Shown here: piece after piece, positions 56,043 to 64,000 of the stretch
How the letters are laid out: every line of letters starts with the position of its first letter
Numbering within the stretch: the stretch's first letter is position 1
The notes under the pieces: generated by a model
Databases searched by the model: none
Told to the model about the DNA's origin: nothing
Seen by the model: the letters and a program-made list of their open reading frames with translations, nothing else
Source of the DNA: Paenacidovorax monticola
GTDB lineage: Bacteria; Pseudomonadota; Gammaproteobacteria; Burkholderiales; Burkholderiaceae_C
Assembly: GCF_014489595.1 (NCBI RefSeq)
Contig: NZ_CP060790.1
Span: 248,001 to 312,000, forward strand
Direction: 5' to 3'
DNA: 64,000 bases
Made by a program: the position numbers and the translations under genes

Positions 56043-57284
56043 CTACGCCGATTTCAACTGGATAACGTCCGCTCCGACACGCAGTTTGTCCAAGTAATCC
56101 GCCCACTCTTTCATCATCGTGCGCCGCTGCTCCATGAATTCCGCCCGGTCGTAGGCTGCCCCCAGAGGCCCGGATTTGCCGTGCGCCAGTTGGGCTTCGA
56201 TCACATCGGCGGATATGCCGTGGATGCGCTCAATCATCAGCGTGCGTGCCATCGCCCGGAACCCGTGGGCGCTCATCTCGTCGGAGGTAAAGCCCATGCG
56301 CCGCAGGGCCGCATTGATGGTGTTGTCGCTCATGGCCCGCTCGCCTGTGCGCAGGCTGGGGAATACATAGCGGCCATGGCCGGTGAGGGGCAGTAGCTCT
56401 TTCAGGATGGCGATGGCCTGCGGGGCCAGGGGCACAAAGTGCGGTCTGCCGTTGATCTTCTGTGCCAGCCGCCGCTTCATGTCCTGGGATGGAATGGTCA
56501 ACATGGCTTTGTCGAAGTCAATCCACGCCCATTCCATCTGCCGGATGTTGCCGGGGCGTTGAAAGAGCAGGGCAGACAGTGCCAGCGCCGCCTTGGTCAT
56601 AGGCTGGCCGGTGTAGCCATCAATGGCCCGCAGCAGCTCGCTCGCCTTGGCAGGCTCCAGCACGGCAGCCATGTGCTTGACCACGATAGGTTTCAATGCG
56701 CCGTGCAGGTCAGTCACGGGGCTGCGCTCGCAGCGCCCGGTCTGCACACCGTAACGGAACACCTGCCCAGCGGTCTGGCGCAGGGTGTGGGCGGTTTCGT
56801 TGGCGCCGCGCTTCTCTACCTTGCGCAGTGCGTCTAGCAGCACCGGGGCGGTGATGGCGGGCAGGGTCAGCTTGCCGATGTGCGGGAGCAGGTCTTTCTC
56901 CATGCGCTCGATCCACCGCGCCGCGTAGCGGGGGCTCCAGCCGCTGGCTTGGGTGGCGTGGAATTCACGGGCCACCGCTTCAAAGGTGTTGGCTGCAGCT
57001 ACGCGGGTTGCCAGCTTTTCGGCCTTCTTGGCTGCGCTGGGGTCGAGTCCTTCGGCCAGGAGTTCGCGGGCGTCGTCACGGCGCTTGCGGGCTTTAGCTA
57101 AAGAGACTTCGGGGTACACGCCTAATGCAAGTGTTTTGCGTTTTTCTGCGTGCGTGTAGTCCATGCGCCAGTACCTGCCGCTGGCTTTGACCAATAGGTA
57201 CATGCCCCCGCCATCGGTGTGCTTGTCCCCGATGGCTTTGCCGCTGTGCTTCACCTGCCGAACGAATGTGTCTGTGAGTGCCAT
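56043..57284 (-). CDS. int: P4-type tyrosine-recombinase integrase
   Basis: A 413-aa integrase. The N-terminal DUF4102 arm-binding domain is clear (LTDTFVRQVKHSGKAIGDKH, GGMYLLVKASGRYWRMDYTH). A SAM-like core-binding domain follows, then the catalytic domain with RPGNIRQMEW (Arg I), SAHGFRAMARTLM (H-x-x-R), QLAHG (His) and the nucleophile Tyr in GAAYDR. The gene starts 175 bases from tRNA-Arg and points away from it. Arm-site repeats lie in the gap. Confidence 0.95.
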   Translation of the reverse strand: MALTDTFVRQVKHSGKAIGDKHTDGGGMYLLVKASGRYWRMDYTHAEKRKTLALGVYPEVSLAKARKRRDDARELLAEGLDPSAAKKAEKLATRVAAANTFEAVAREFHATQASGWSPRYAARWIERMEKDLLPHIGKLTLPAITAPVLLDALRKVEKRGANETAHTLRQTAGQVFRYGVQTGRCERSPVTDLHGALKPIVVKHMAAVLEPAKASELLRAIDGYTGQPMTKAALALSALLFQRPGNIRQMEWAWIDFDKAMLTIPSQDMKRRLAQKINGRPHFVPLAPQAIAILKELLPLTGHGRYVFPSLRTGERAMSDNTINAALRRMGFTSDEMSAHGFRAMARTLMIERIHGISADVIEAQLAHGKSGPLGAAYDRAEFMEQRRTMMKEWADYLDKLRVGADVIQLKSA

Positions 57285-57298
57285 TGCTTCCCCTGCTA

Positions 57299-57363
57299 AC
57301 GGTATCTGGGGTGCGGTACTTCAGAGATACCGTCAGAGATACCGTTTTTTTGACGGTATCTCA
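57299..57363. repeat. TACCGTC repeats beside the integrase (right arm sites)
   Basis: AGAGATACCGTC (57323-57334) is followed directly by AGAGATACCGTT (57335-57346). Inverted copies ACGGTATCT (57299-57307) and TGACGGTATCTCA (57351-57363) flank them, plus a partial copy GCGGTACTT (57313-57321). They share TACCGTC with the tandem 12-mers at the left island end. Confidence 0.7.
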
Positions 57364-57459
57364 TGGTACGTAGTGAAATGGCCTGAGACAACAAAAAACC
57401 CGCGATGCTAGGAAACATGCGGGTTCTGGGAGGTTGTGAGACTGTCTGAAATGCTACTT

Positions 57460-57536
57460 TGGCCTGCCCGGAGGGACTCGAACCCCCGACCTATTGCTTA
57501 GAAGGCAATTGCTCTATCCAGTTGAGCTACGGGCAG
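57460..57536 (-). tRNA. tRNA-Arg (UCU), island integration site
   Basis: A complete cloverleaf on the minus strand. Acceptor CTGCCCG pairs fully with CGGGCAG, D arm GCTC/GAGC, anticodon loop CTTCTAA (anticodon TCT), T arm with GTTCGAGT, discriminator G and an encoded CCA (57460-57462). The 3' end faces the integrase and forms the right attachment site. The 5' nucleotide is C, which is unusual for a tRNA. Confidence 0.94.
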
Positions 57537-57740
57537 TGAAGCACGCCGCTGTGCGGGGCTGTGGATGCGGGTTGCCGGGATGGGCAATCCGCGAGAGGCC
57601 GAATCATACCCGCGGCCTGGTGTGGGAAGGGGGAGGGCCTGTTTTTTTGTGCGGCTTGATGGTCTTGCAGGTATAACGCGGATACGGCTTCCCGTGCCGT
57701 GGCAGGCGCTGCCGCGGCATCCCCATCCGCCATTCCCGCC

Positions 57741-59468
57741 ATGCCCCACAGTGTCTCGCTCATCCACACCATCGCGGCCGCCCTGGGGCTGGCCCTGGTG
57801 CTGGGCTTTGTCGCCACGCGGGTACGCCTGCCGGCCCTGGTAGGCTATCTGCTTGCGGGGGTGGTGATCGGCCCATTCACGCCGGGGTTCGTGGCCGATG
57901 CGGCGCTGGCGAGCCAGTTGGCCGAGATCGGCGTGATGCTGCTGATGTTCGGCGTAGGTCTGCATTTCTCCTGGGGCGAGCTGCTGTCGGTGCGCAAGAT
58001 CGCCCTGCCGGGGGCCGTGGCGCAAATGGCCGTCGCCACGCTGCTGGGCGTGGGGCTGGCCACCTGGTGGGGCTGGGGGTTGGGCGGCGCGCTGGTGTTC
58101 GGCCTGTCGCTGTCGGTGGCCAGTACCGTGGTGCTGCTGCGCGCACTGGAGACGCAGGGGCTGCTCGATTCGTACACGGGCCGCATCGCGGTGGGCTGGC
58201 TTGTGGTGGAGGACTTGGCCATGGTGCTGGTCCTCGTGCTGCTGCCGCCGCTGGGCGGCTGGCTGGGCGGCGGCGTGGCGCCCGGCGGCTCGCTGTGGAA
58301 GGCCGTGGGGCTTACGCTGCTGCAGGTGGGGGGCTTCGTGGCCCTGATGCTGGTGGTGGGGCGGCGGCTGTTTCCCTGGGCGCTGTGGCAGGTGGCGCGC
58401 ACGGGCTCGCGGGAGTTGTTCACGCTGTGTGTGGTGGCTGCCGCCGTGGGGATCGCGTTCGGCTCGGCGGCGCTGTTCGGGGTGTCGTTCGCGCTCGGGG
58501 CCTTCTTCGCGGGCATGGTGATGCGCGAGTCCGAGTTCAGCCACCGCGCGGCGCAGGAGTCGCTGCCGTTGCGCGATGCCTTCGCCGTGCTGTTCTTCGT
58601 GTCGGTGGGCATGCTGTTCAACCCCTGGGTGCTGGTGGAGCGGCCGCTGCAGGTGCTGGGCGTGGTGGCCATCATCATGGCAGGCAAGACGGTGGCGGCC
58701 GCGGCGCTGGTGCTGGCGCTGCGCTACCCGCTCAATACGGCGCTCACGGTGTCGGCAAGCCTGGCGCAGATCGGGGAGTTTTCTTTCATCCTGATGGGCC
58801 TGGGCACCTCGCTGGGGCTGCTGCCACCCGAGGGGGCGAGCCTGGTGCTAGCGGGAGCGCTGATTTCAATCGCGCTCAATCCCTTCGTGTTCCGTTTGAT
58901 CGCACCGCTGCAGGATTGGCTGCGCGCGCGCTCGGCGCTGGCGCGGCGGCTGGAGCAGCGTGCCGATCCGCTGGCCGAGCTGCCCCAGGGCACCGATCAG
59001 CGCTACCTGGCCCGCCAGGTGGTGCTGGTGGGCTATGGGCGCGTGGGGCGGCGCATTGCGAACGCGCTGGTGGCCCACGACGTGCCCTTCGTGGTGGCCG
59101 AGCGGGACCGCGACCTGGTGGAGATGCTGCGCGGCGCCGGCATGGCGGCCGTGTTCGGCGACGCGGTGGACCCGGCGGTGCTGATCCAGGCCCACATCGC
59201 GCGGGCCCACATGCTGGTGATTGCCACGCCCGACACGCTGGACGTGCGCCAGATCGTGGCCACGGCGCGCCAGCTCAACCCCGGCATCCAGGCCGTGCTG
59301 CGCACCCACAACGAGGAAGAGGCCCGCCTGCTGGAGCAGGAGTGCGTGGGCACGGTGTTCCTGGGCGAGGAGGCGCTGGCCCAGGCCATGGCCCGGCATG
59401 TGCTGGAGTGCGCCACCGAGGCGCATGCCGCCAGCACGGTGCCCGGGGCGCTGCGCCAGCAGGTCTGA
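57741..59468 (+). CDS. KefB/YbaL-like monovalent cation:proton antiporter with TrkA-N domain
   Basis: A 575-aa CPA2 antiporter. About 12 hydrophobic helices fill residues 1-385 (LVGYLLAGVVIGPFTPGFVA, GVMLLMFGVGLHFSWGELLS, ASLAQIGEFSFILMGLG). A cytosolic TrkA_N/RCK domain follows (VVLVGYGRVGRRIANALVAH, PFVVAERDRDLVEMLRGAGM), which binds NAD or nucleotides and gates ion flow. It lacks a KefG/KefF partner next door. It probably expels K+ or Na+ under electrophile or alkaline stress. ATG 57741 (MPHSVSLIHTI) is the family-like start. Confidence 0.9.
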   Translation: MPHSVSLIHTIAAALGLALVLGFVATRVRLPALVGYLLAGVVIGPFTPGFVADAALASQLAEIGVMLLMFGVGLHFSWGELLSVRKIALPGAVAQMAVATLLGVGLATWWGWGLGGALVFGLSLSVASTVVLLRALETQGLLDSYTGRIAVGWLVVEDLAMVLVLVLLPPLGGWLGGGVAPGGSLWKAVGLTLLQVGGFVALMLVVGRRLFPWALWQVARTGSRELFTLCVVAAAVGIAFGSAALFGVSFALGAFFAGMVMRESEFSHRAAQESLPLRDAFAVLFFVSVGMLFNPWVLVERPLQVLGVVAIIMAGKTVAAAALVLALRYPLNTALTVSASLAQIGEFSFILMGLGTSLGLLPPEGASLVLAGALISIALNPFVFRLIAPLQDWLRARSALARRLEQRADPLAELPQGTDQRYLARQVVLVGYGRVGRRIANALVAHDVPFVVAERDRDLVEMLRGAGMAAVFGDAVDPAVLIQAHIARAHMLVIATPDTLDVRQIVATARQLNPGIQAVLRTHNEEEARLLEQECVGTVFLGEEALAQAMARHVLECATEAHAASTVPGALRQQV

Positions 59469-59473
59469 ACCGC

Positions 59474-59493
59474 AGGGGGCTGGAGCCCCCTTT
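59474..59493. terminator. Terminator between convergent antiporter and GST genes
   Basis: AGGGGGCT (59474-59481), loop GG, AGCCCCCT (59484-59491), followed by TT. It lies in the 31-base gap between two convergent genes and could act in both directions, although the T-run is short. Confidence 0.6.
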
Positions 59494-59499
59494 GCTGGG

Positions 59500-60216
59500 C
59501 TATTGCTGGGCGAGCGCACTGGCCCGCACGCTCTCGGCCGTCTGGCCGAAAAGCACCTTGCGCTGCTCGTCGGTCATGGTGCGGCGCTGGTCCTTGAGCA
59601 GGGCCAGGCCGCGCTGCACGGCGGGGCGCGCCATGAGCGTGTCCATCCAGCGCTGCACATGGGGGAATTCGGCCAGCGAAATCTCGTAGGCTTCGTGCAG
59701 GCGCATCCAGGGCAGGATGGCCATGTCGGCGATGCTGTATTCGGCGCCCGCCACGAAGGCCTGGGTGCGGCCGAGCTGGCCGTCGAGCACGCCGTAGAGG
59801 CGGTTCACCTCGCGGCCGTAACGGTCGATGGCGTAGGGCACCTTCTCGGGGGCGTAGTTGCGGAAATGCCCGTTCTGGCCCGACATGGGCCCCAGGCCGC
59901 CCATCTGCCACATGAGCCACTGCATGACTTGGTAGCGCCCGCGCAGGTCGGTGGGCCAGAAGCGGCCCGTCTTCTCGGCCAGGTAGGCGAGGATGGCGCC
60001 GCTCTCGAAGAGGGCGACGGGCGCGCCGCCGCCCGGTGGATCGGGGTCCACGATGGCCGGCATGCGGTTGTTGGGGCTGATGGCGAGGAACTCGGGCTTG
60101 AACTGGTCGCCCTGCCCGATGTTCACGGGAATGCAGCGGTAGGGCAGGCCGCATTCCTCCAGCATGATGGAAATCTTCCAGCCGTTGGGCGTGGGCCAGT
60201 AGTACAGGTCGATCAT
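59500..60216 (-). CDS. Glutathione S-transferase, nu-class (YfcG/YghU-like)
   Basis: A 238-aa GST. The N-terminal thioredoxin fold begins IDLYYWPTPNGWKISIMLEE with the TPNG active-site loop of nu-class enzymes, then NNRMPAIVDPD and ALFESGAILAYLAEKTG (glutathione-binding ES). The C-terminal helical domain has YSIADMAILPWMR. Nu-class members show disulfide-bond reductase and peroxidase activity more than conjugation. It is monocistronic and convergent with the antiporter. Confidence 0.92.
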   Translation of the reverse strand: MIDLYYWPTPNGWKISIMLEECGLPYRCIPVNIGQGDQFKPEFLAISPNNRMPAIVDPDPPGGGAPVALFESGAILAYLAEKTGRFWPTDLRGRYQVMQWLMWQMGGLGPMSGQNGHFRNYAPEKVPYAIDRYGREVNRLYGVLDGQLGRTQAFVAGAEYSIADMAILPWMRLHEAYEISLAEFPHVQRWMDTLMARPAVQRGLALLKDQRRTMTDEQRKVLFGQTAESVRASALAQQ

Positions 60217-60325
60217 CGATGGGTCTCCGATCCGGGATGGGACGAAGACCCCAGGCTACCAGCGTCCGCCAACCTGTGCTCGCATGGGTGCTTGGGCAGC
60301 AGCTCCCCGCCGCGGCCCGCGGGTC

Positions 60326-62149
60326 TCAGTCGGTTTCCTCGAAGACCAGCGAGGGCGTGGCCATCACGCGCGCCGTGTCGCTCAGGCCGGGGATGAGCCG
60401 GTTGGCGAAGTAGCTGTTCTGCGTGTCGGGCTCCAGTGCGGCCACGGCCAGGTTGGCCAGCGGCTGGTTCAGCGGCACGTAGTAGCTGCCGGCGGGCACG
60501 TCGATGGCGGCGCGCATGGGCGTGACCTGCACGCGCACGATGTCCTCGCCGCCTGCGATGGTGCCGCGCACGTCCTGGCGCACACCGGACTCGCGCGCCG
60601 TCTCGGCATAGGTGTCGGCCAGCACGGAGCCGGGCTCGGCCACGCGCATCACCTGCAGGCCCAGCAGCTTGAGCCGCTCGATGGCTGGCGCGGCGCCGGC
60701 CGCCAGCCAGTAGCCGCAGGGGCGTGCGCGCGCCTTGAGGGTGCGCAGCTCCAGGGACGAGTTCCAGTCCACGCGCACCGTGCGGTCGGCGCCGGTGTCG
60801 GGGTCGAGCATGGTCAGGTCGCGCTGGCCCGCCGTGGGGGCGGCTTCGATCACCACCTGGCCGTGGCAGGCCTGGGCGCTGATGTCGCGCGTCACGTAGG
60901 AGCGGACCTGCTCGAGGTTGGCCGCGCGCTCGGCCGTGCTGCGCAGCGCGCTGGCGATGGCCGTGACCTGGGTGTGCACGCGGCGCTGGATGTGCGCGCG
61001 GCCTATGCCCACGCCGCGCGTCTCGATGAGCAGGCTCACCGTGTTCTTGAGGCCGTTGACGTTACGTCCCGTGTCGGGCTGGGTGCCACCCATGGATACG
61101 CGCAGGTCCTGCGGGTCGGTGGAGGTGGTGTAGTACCACTCGCTGCTGAGGTTCTGGGCGCGCAGGGCCTCCACCATCGGATCGCGGTACCACTCGCGCG
61201 CGGCCTTGGTCATGAACTCGGGCAGGTTGGCGGTGGTGGCGTGCTGCAGCAGCGCGTCGTAGCGCTGGATGGCATGGAACTTCTGCAGGAAGCGGCCCAC
61301 GACGGTGTATTCGTGCGCATCGAGCACGGCGATGGGGCGGTAGTTGCGCGCCAGCACGGCCAGGGCGCGCGCCTCGGGGGTGTTGAGCAGCAGATGGTCG
61401 CGGTTCATGTCCACGCCGCTGGCCGTCACGCGCTGGGCAGCGTCCGCACCATCGGGGTTGGCGCGCGGCACGAGCACGACGTTGATGCGGTCGAGCAGCG
61501 GCTCCAGCAGGCCGCCGGGAGCCAGTTCGCGGGCCACAACGAGCAGGGCCTCGCTGCCGGCGGGTTCGTCGCCGTGCTGCTGGCCCACCAGCAGCACGGT
61601 GGGGCGGCCCGTGGCTTCGAGGCTGGCAGGGTCGGTGCCCTTGGCACGCGTGGCCACCAGCGCCTGCAGGGGTGTGCCGCGCTGCGACGTGCCCAGGTTC
61701 AGCAGGGCCAGGCGCGTGCCTGGGCCGGACGGCTGGGTCACGAGCGCGCGCAGCCAGTCGGCCATTTCGGCGTTCGTGGTGAAGGCGCGCCGGCCGTCGG
61801 CGAGGCCGGGCGTGTCGTAGCGCACGCTGGGGTCGGGAAAGCGCGCGGCCACGGCCGGGCCGTAGGGCAGGTCTTGCGGGGCCGCTGCCCATGGGGCCGC
61901 TGCAGGCAGGGACGGCCGCACGGGGCTGACCGTGACGGACGAAGGGGGCTGCGAGCCCAGGGGCGCGGGCACCACCACGCCGGGCTGCGCACGCGGCAGG
62001 GGCGCGGGGGCCGTGGAGCGCTGCTCCGTCGAGGACGTGGAGGAGGGCCAGGGGGGCAGGGGCGTGCTGGTGCACGCGGCCAGCAGGGCTGCGGCGCAGG
62101 CCAGGGCCAGGCGCGCCGGGACGGGGGTGGAAGCGAAGGTCTGGGTCAT
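60326..62149 (-). CDS. M14-family zinc carboxypeptidase-like lipoprotein
   Basis: A 607-aa protein. The lipobox LLAAC gives lipid attachment at Cys 26, followed by a Pro/Ser-rich linker to about residue 95. The peptidase domain shows the zinc motif H-x-x-E in LVGQQHGDEPAGSEAL, VLVPRANPDGAD, a third zinc His in VLDAHEYT, and a catalytic Glu in LLIETRG. The C-terminal 150 residues are beta-rich and unassigned. It is probably anchored in the outer membrane facing the periplasm and trims peptides or peptidoglycan stems. Substrate is not readable. Confidence 0.88.
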   Translation of the reverse strand: MTQTFASTPVPARLALACAAALLAACTSTPLPPWPSSTSSTEQRSTAPAPLPRAQPGVVVPAPLGSQPPSSVTVSPVRPSLPAAAPWAAAPQDLPYGPAVAARFPDPSVRYDTPGLADGRRAFTTNAEMADWLRALVTQPSGPGTRLALLNLGTSQRGTPLQALVATRAKGTDPASLEATGRPTVLLVGQQHGDEPAGSEALLVVARELAPGGLLEPLLDRINVVLVPRANPDGADAAQRVTASGVDMNRDHLLLNTPEARALAVLARNYRPIAVLDAHEYTVVGRFLQKFHAIQRYDALLQHATTANLPEFMTKAAREWYRDPMVEALRAQNLSSEWYYTTSTDPQDLRVSMGGTQPDTGRNVNGLKNTVSLLIETRGVGIGRAHIQRRVHTQVTAIASALRSTAERAANLEQVRSYVTRDISAQACHGQVVIEAAPTAGQRDLTMLDPDTGADRTVRVDWNSSLELRTLKARARPCGYWLAAGAAPAIERLKLLGLQVMRVAEPGSVLADTYAETARESGVRQDVRGTIAGGEDIVRVQVTPMRAAIDVPAGSYYVPLNQPLANLAVAALEPDTQNSYFANRLIPGLSDTARVMATPSLVFEETD

Positions 62150-62230
62150 GGTGGATAGAGCCTTGGGCTGCCGGATACGGGAGCGCGCAGAGCGCGGCCG
62201 AAGGCGGACATGCCTTCTTGGCCTGCGATG

Positions 62231-63298
62231 TTAACTGCCCGGCGTGGCGGTGCCGGGGGCTGCGGCGGAGGGCTGCGGGGTGGGCATCTTCAGCCGCAGC
62301 AGCGCGCGCACGAAGCCGTGGTCGGAGCGCGTGCGGTCGCGGCCCTCGTGCAGGTGGTCGTTGAAGTAGTCCACGCGCCGCACGTCGCCCACGCTGTTGC
62401 GGCCGTGGGGCAGGAATTCCTCGCTCACGAGGATCTGGTCCAGCACGTCGGGCGTGCCCTGGTGGATGTGGGAGTAGGCCACGTCCTTCTTGAGCGCGGC
62501 CTCGCCCTGCAGGTCGTCGGCGTTGAACAGCGCCACGTCGCGCGCCGAGCGGTCGTAGGCCACCTCGGTGGTCGCGCAGATGAGCTGCGTGGTCACGCTG
62601 TGCGGCGTGTCGTTGAAGTCGCCCATCACCACCAGGGGCGTGGCCGTGTGCTGCAGCAGGTCCACCACGATGCAGCGCAGCGCGGTGGCCTCCACGCCGC
62701 GCATGATGAGCGAGCGCAGCGATGCCTGCGCGGCGATCTTGCGGTCGTCGCGGTCCTCGAGCGGGTTGCCCAGCGCGTCCTGCAGGAACTTGGGCCGCTT
62801 GGACTTGAGGTGCGCCGTGAGCACGTTGACCTGCTGTCCGTGCTTCATGCGCAGTGTGGCCAGCAGGGGCGGGCGCTCGAAGCGGCGGTGCACGCCCAGG
62901 CCCGGCACTTCGACGTGCAGCCCGGCGGGGAATTCGGCGAAGGACTGCAGCGCCTCCACCTGCAGGCGGGTGGCCAGGCCTACGCGTGGCGTGCCCTGGG
63001 CGCCGTTCTGGGTGGCGTTGTTCTCGGCGCCGGGCACGGCGGCAAAGCCGTAGTGCAGGCCGCTGCGCGAGAGCGCTCCCTTGAAGGCGGCCTCGTCCCA
63101 GACCTCCTGCACGGCCAGAATGTCGGCGTTGAGCGCGCGAAAGCGCTCACCCAGCCAGTCGATCTTGCGCTCGAATTCGGCCGGGTGGTACGGGTCCTGG
63201 TTGGGGTAGAAGCTGCGTCCGGCGCTGGCCAGGTTCAGCAGATTGCAGGTGGCCACCATGAGGGTGGCCAGGGGCTGGGAGGGATCGGTTTGGCGCAT
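62231..63298 (-). CDS. Endonuclease/exonuclease/phosphatase family protein
   Basis: A 355-aa EEP-fold hydrolase (DNase I/exonuclease III-like). Metal and catalytic motifs are ATCNLLNL, ILAVQEVWD (Glu), LTAHLKSKR, VVMGDFNDTPHS (Asp/Asn) and RSDHGFVRAL (Asp/His). No signal peptide is visible. The start is ATG 63298 (MRQTDPSQPLATLMVATC), ignoring an upstream extension. Substrates of this family range from DNA to phospholipids, so the target is open. It lies 42 bases after the helicase gene. Confidence 0.88.
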   Translation of the reverse strand: MRQTDPSQPLATLMVATCNLLNLASAGRSFYPNQDPYHPAEFERKIDWLGERFRALNADILAVQEVWDEAAFKGALSRSGLHYGFAAVPGAENNATQNGAQGTPRVGLATRLQVEALQSFAEFPAGLHVEVPGLGVHRRFERPPLLATLRMKHGQQVNVLTAHLKSKRPKFLQDALGNPLEDRDDRKIAAQASLRSLIMRGVEATALRCIVVDLLQHTATPLVVMGDFNDTPHSVTTQLICATTEVAYDRSARDVALFNADDLQGEAALKKDVAYSHIHQGTPDVLDQILVSEEFLPHGRNSVGDVRRVDYFNDHLHEGRDRTRSDHGFVRALLRLKMPTPQPSAAAPGTATPGS

Positions 63299-63340
63299 GG
63301 ACTGTGGAGGGGCTGGGCCCTCCACTGTATGCGCTCGGGC

Positions 63341-64000
63341 TCAGCGGTTGAACGAGCCGCGGCCGCCACCGCCGTTGCCCCGGCCGCCGCCAAAGCCGCC
63401 CCGGAAGCCGCCGCCACGTCCGCCGCGGCCGGCCATGCTGTCCACGCTGGTGCGCATGGGGTCGGGCTGCCCGCCGTGCGACTGGCGCTGCACGGGCTTG
63501 GGGTGGCCCATCTGCGTGCCCAGGTGGGCATCGGCGCGCGGCTGGCGGTGGTCGTCGTAATGGTCGTTGTTGTAGCGGTCGCCGCCGCCCTGGCCGCCCT
63601 GGCCGCCGGCGCGGCCGCCCCGGCCCCGGTTGCGGCCCTGGCCCTGGCCTTGACCCTGGCGGGGGGCGCCGGCGTTCTGGCCCTGCTCGCCGCGCGGGCC
63701 ACCGCCCTGGCGCTGGCCATTGCCCTGGCCGCGTCCGCCGCCATTGCCCTGCCCGCCGGACTTGCCGCCGCGCTCGCCCTGGGCCGCCTTGTTGGTGCGG
63801 ATGCGGTCCATCATCTCGGCGCGCGCGGCCTTGGCGGCGGCCTGCATGACTTCGCGGCTAGGGGCTTGCCCGCGCCGCCCCAGATGGTCTGGCGGCCCAT
63901 GGCGATGGGCTCGGCCTTCTCGCCGGGCTCGGGGCCGAAGCCTTCGAGCACCTGCACCGGGATCTCCTGCTTGGTGAAGCGCTCGATCTCCATCATGAAG
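63341..64000 (-). CDS. DEAD-box RNA helicase, C-terminal part (cut by window edge; frameshifted)
   Basis: The window shows only the end of a helicase. From the edge it reads MMEIERFTKQEIPVQVLEGF, the region after the HELICc domain in RhlE-type proteins, then RQTIWGGAGK. At 63861-63864 (G4 on the plus strand) one extra base joins this to SREVMQAAAKAARAEMMDRI. A long tail rich in Gly, Arg and Gln follows, with RGG-type repeats (GRGGRGGGFRGGFGGGRGNG), ending SFNR. Such tails bind RNA and promote phase separation or cold-adapted RNA unwinding. Confidence 0.82.
   Translation of the reverse strand, partial: LHDGDRALHQAGDPGAGARRLRPRARREGRAHRHGPPDHLGRRGQAPSREVMQAAAKAARAEMMDRIRTNKAAQGERGGKSGGQGNGGGRGQGNGQRQGGGPRGEQGQNAGAPRQGQGQGQGRNRGRGGRAGGQGGQGGGDRYNNDHYDDHRQPRADAHLGTQMGHPKPVQRQSHGGQPDPMRTSVDSMAGRGGRGGGFRGGFGGGRGNGGGGRGSFNR

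Larger units (their letters stand above)
43710..57484. mobile_element. Integrative island at tRNA-Arg, satellite-like, carrying type I restriction
   Basis: About 13.8 kb bounded by a tRNA-Arg-derived repeat on each side. The right end has the intact tRNA and a P4-type integrase; arm-site repeats occur at both ends. The order is integrase, winged-helix ORF, AlpA, small ORF, primase/helicase, three small ORFs, hsdM, hsdS, DUF262/HNH, hsdR. No capsid, conjugation or relaxase genes are seen, so it depends on others for transfer. The hsd genes are clearly poorer in G+C than the host flanks. The exact left boundary is inferred. Confidence 0.75.

Noticed and set aside
43559..57540. CRISPR array in the defence island
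   Set aside because: No regularly spaced repeats of 25-40 bases were seen; the only tandem repeats are the 12-mer integrase arm sites.

Overview
The window is a high-GC chromosomal segment of a betaproteobacterium, most likely Burkholderiales and close to the Comamonadaceae. Pointers are the Bug-type tricarboxylate receptors, EarP, the hupB / tRNA-Val / ppiD and dnaX / ybaB / recR blocks, and an IPTL-CTERM protein. The genus cannot be fixed by reading alone.

Layout. 1-5.7 kb: the start of earP, a LysR regulator, and a divergent operon for a class III CoA-transferase, an HMG-CoA-lyase-like enzyme and two Bug receptors. A 14-bp perfect dyad with LysR T-N11-A geometry lies in the divergent gap. 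5.7-14.3 kb: housekeeping genes uvrC, pgsA, hupB, tRNA-Val, ppiD, tRNA-His, dnaX (with a run of nine A at the gamma/tau junction), ybaB and recR. 14.3-24.1 kb: a MAPEG protein, a Tat-type solute-binding protein, mltD-gloB, a methyltransferase, rnhA and an RND efflux pair. 24.2-29.6 kb: a leftward molybdopterin-cofactor cluster (moaA, mobA, GNAT, moeA, thioredoxin, MoaD-like, beta-propeller) with a perfect FNR/ANR-type box before moaA. 29.7-43.6 kb: an aldehyde dehydrogenase, a very large lipoprotein with an IPTL-CTERM tail, a collapsed receiver/histidine-kinase locus, a Crp/Fnr regulator, an Mpo1-like protein, an ABC-ATPase/dual-specificity-phosphatase fusion beside a Roadblock-like protein, an Aer-like chemoreceptor and an AraC regulator.

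43.7-57.5 kb: a mobile island integrated at the 3' end of tRNA-Arg(UCU). It carries a P4-type integrase with arm-site repeats at both ends, an AlpA-like regulator with a divergent winged-helix gene, a Toprim-DUF3987 primase/helicase, small satellite-type ORFs, and a type I restriction operon hsdM-hsdS-DUF262/HNH-hsdR. Its restriction genes are visibly richer in A+T than the flanks. It reads as a phage-satellite-like element with anti-phage cargo. 57.7-64 kb: a KefB/YbaL-like antiporter, a GST, an M14 peptidase lipoprotein, an endo/exonuclease/phosphatase protein and the RG-rich end of a DEAD-box helicase.

Sequence quality. Seven sites in otherwise well-conserved genes (recR, the solute-binding protein, moaA, the receiver, the histidine kinase, the DUF3987 gene, the helicase) need one extra base, always inside a short G or C run. 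This one-sided pattern looks like systematic homopolymer undercalling, so I annotate these as single genes with a frameshift rather than as decayed genes.

The least described parts are the ABC-phosphatase fusion with its Roadblock partner, the DUF262/HNH gene inside the type I operon, and the A9 slippage site in dnaX.
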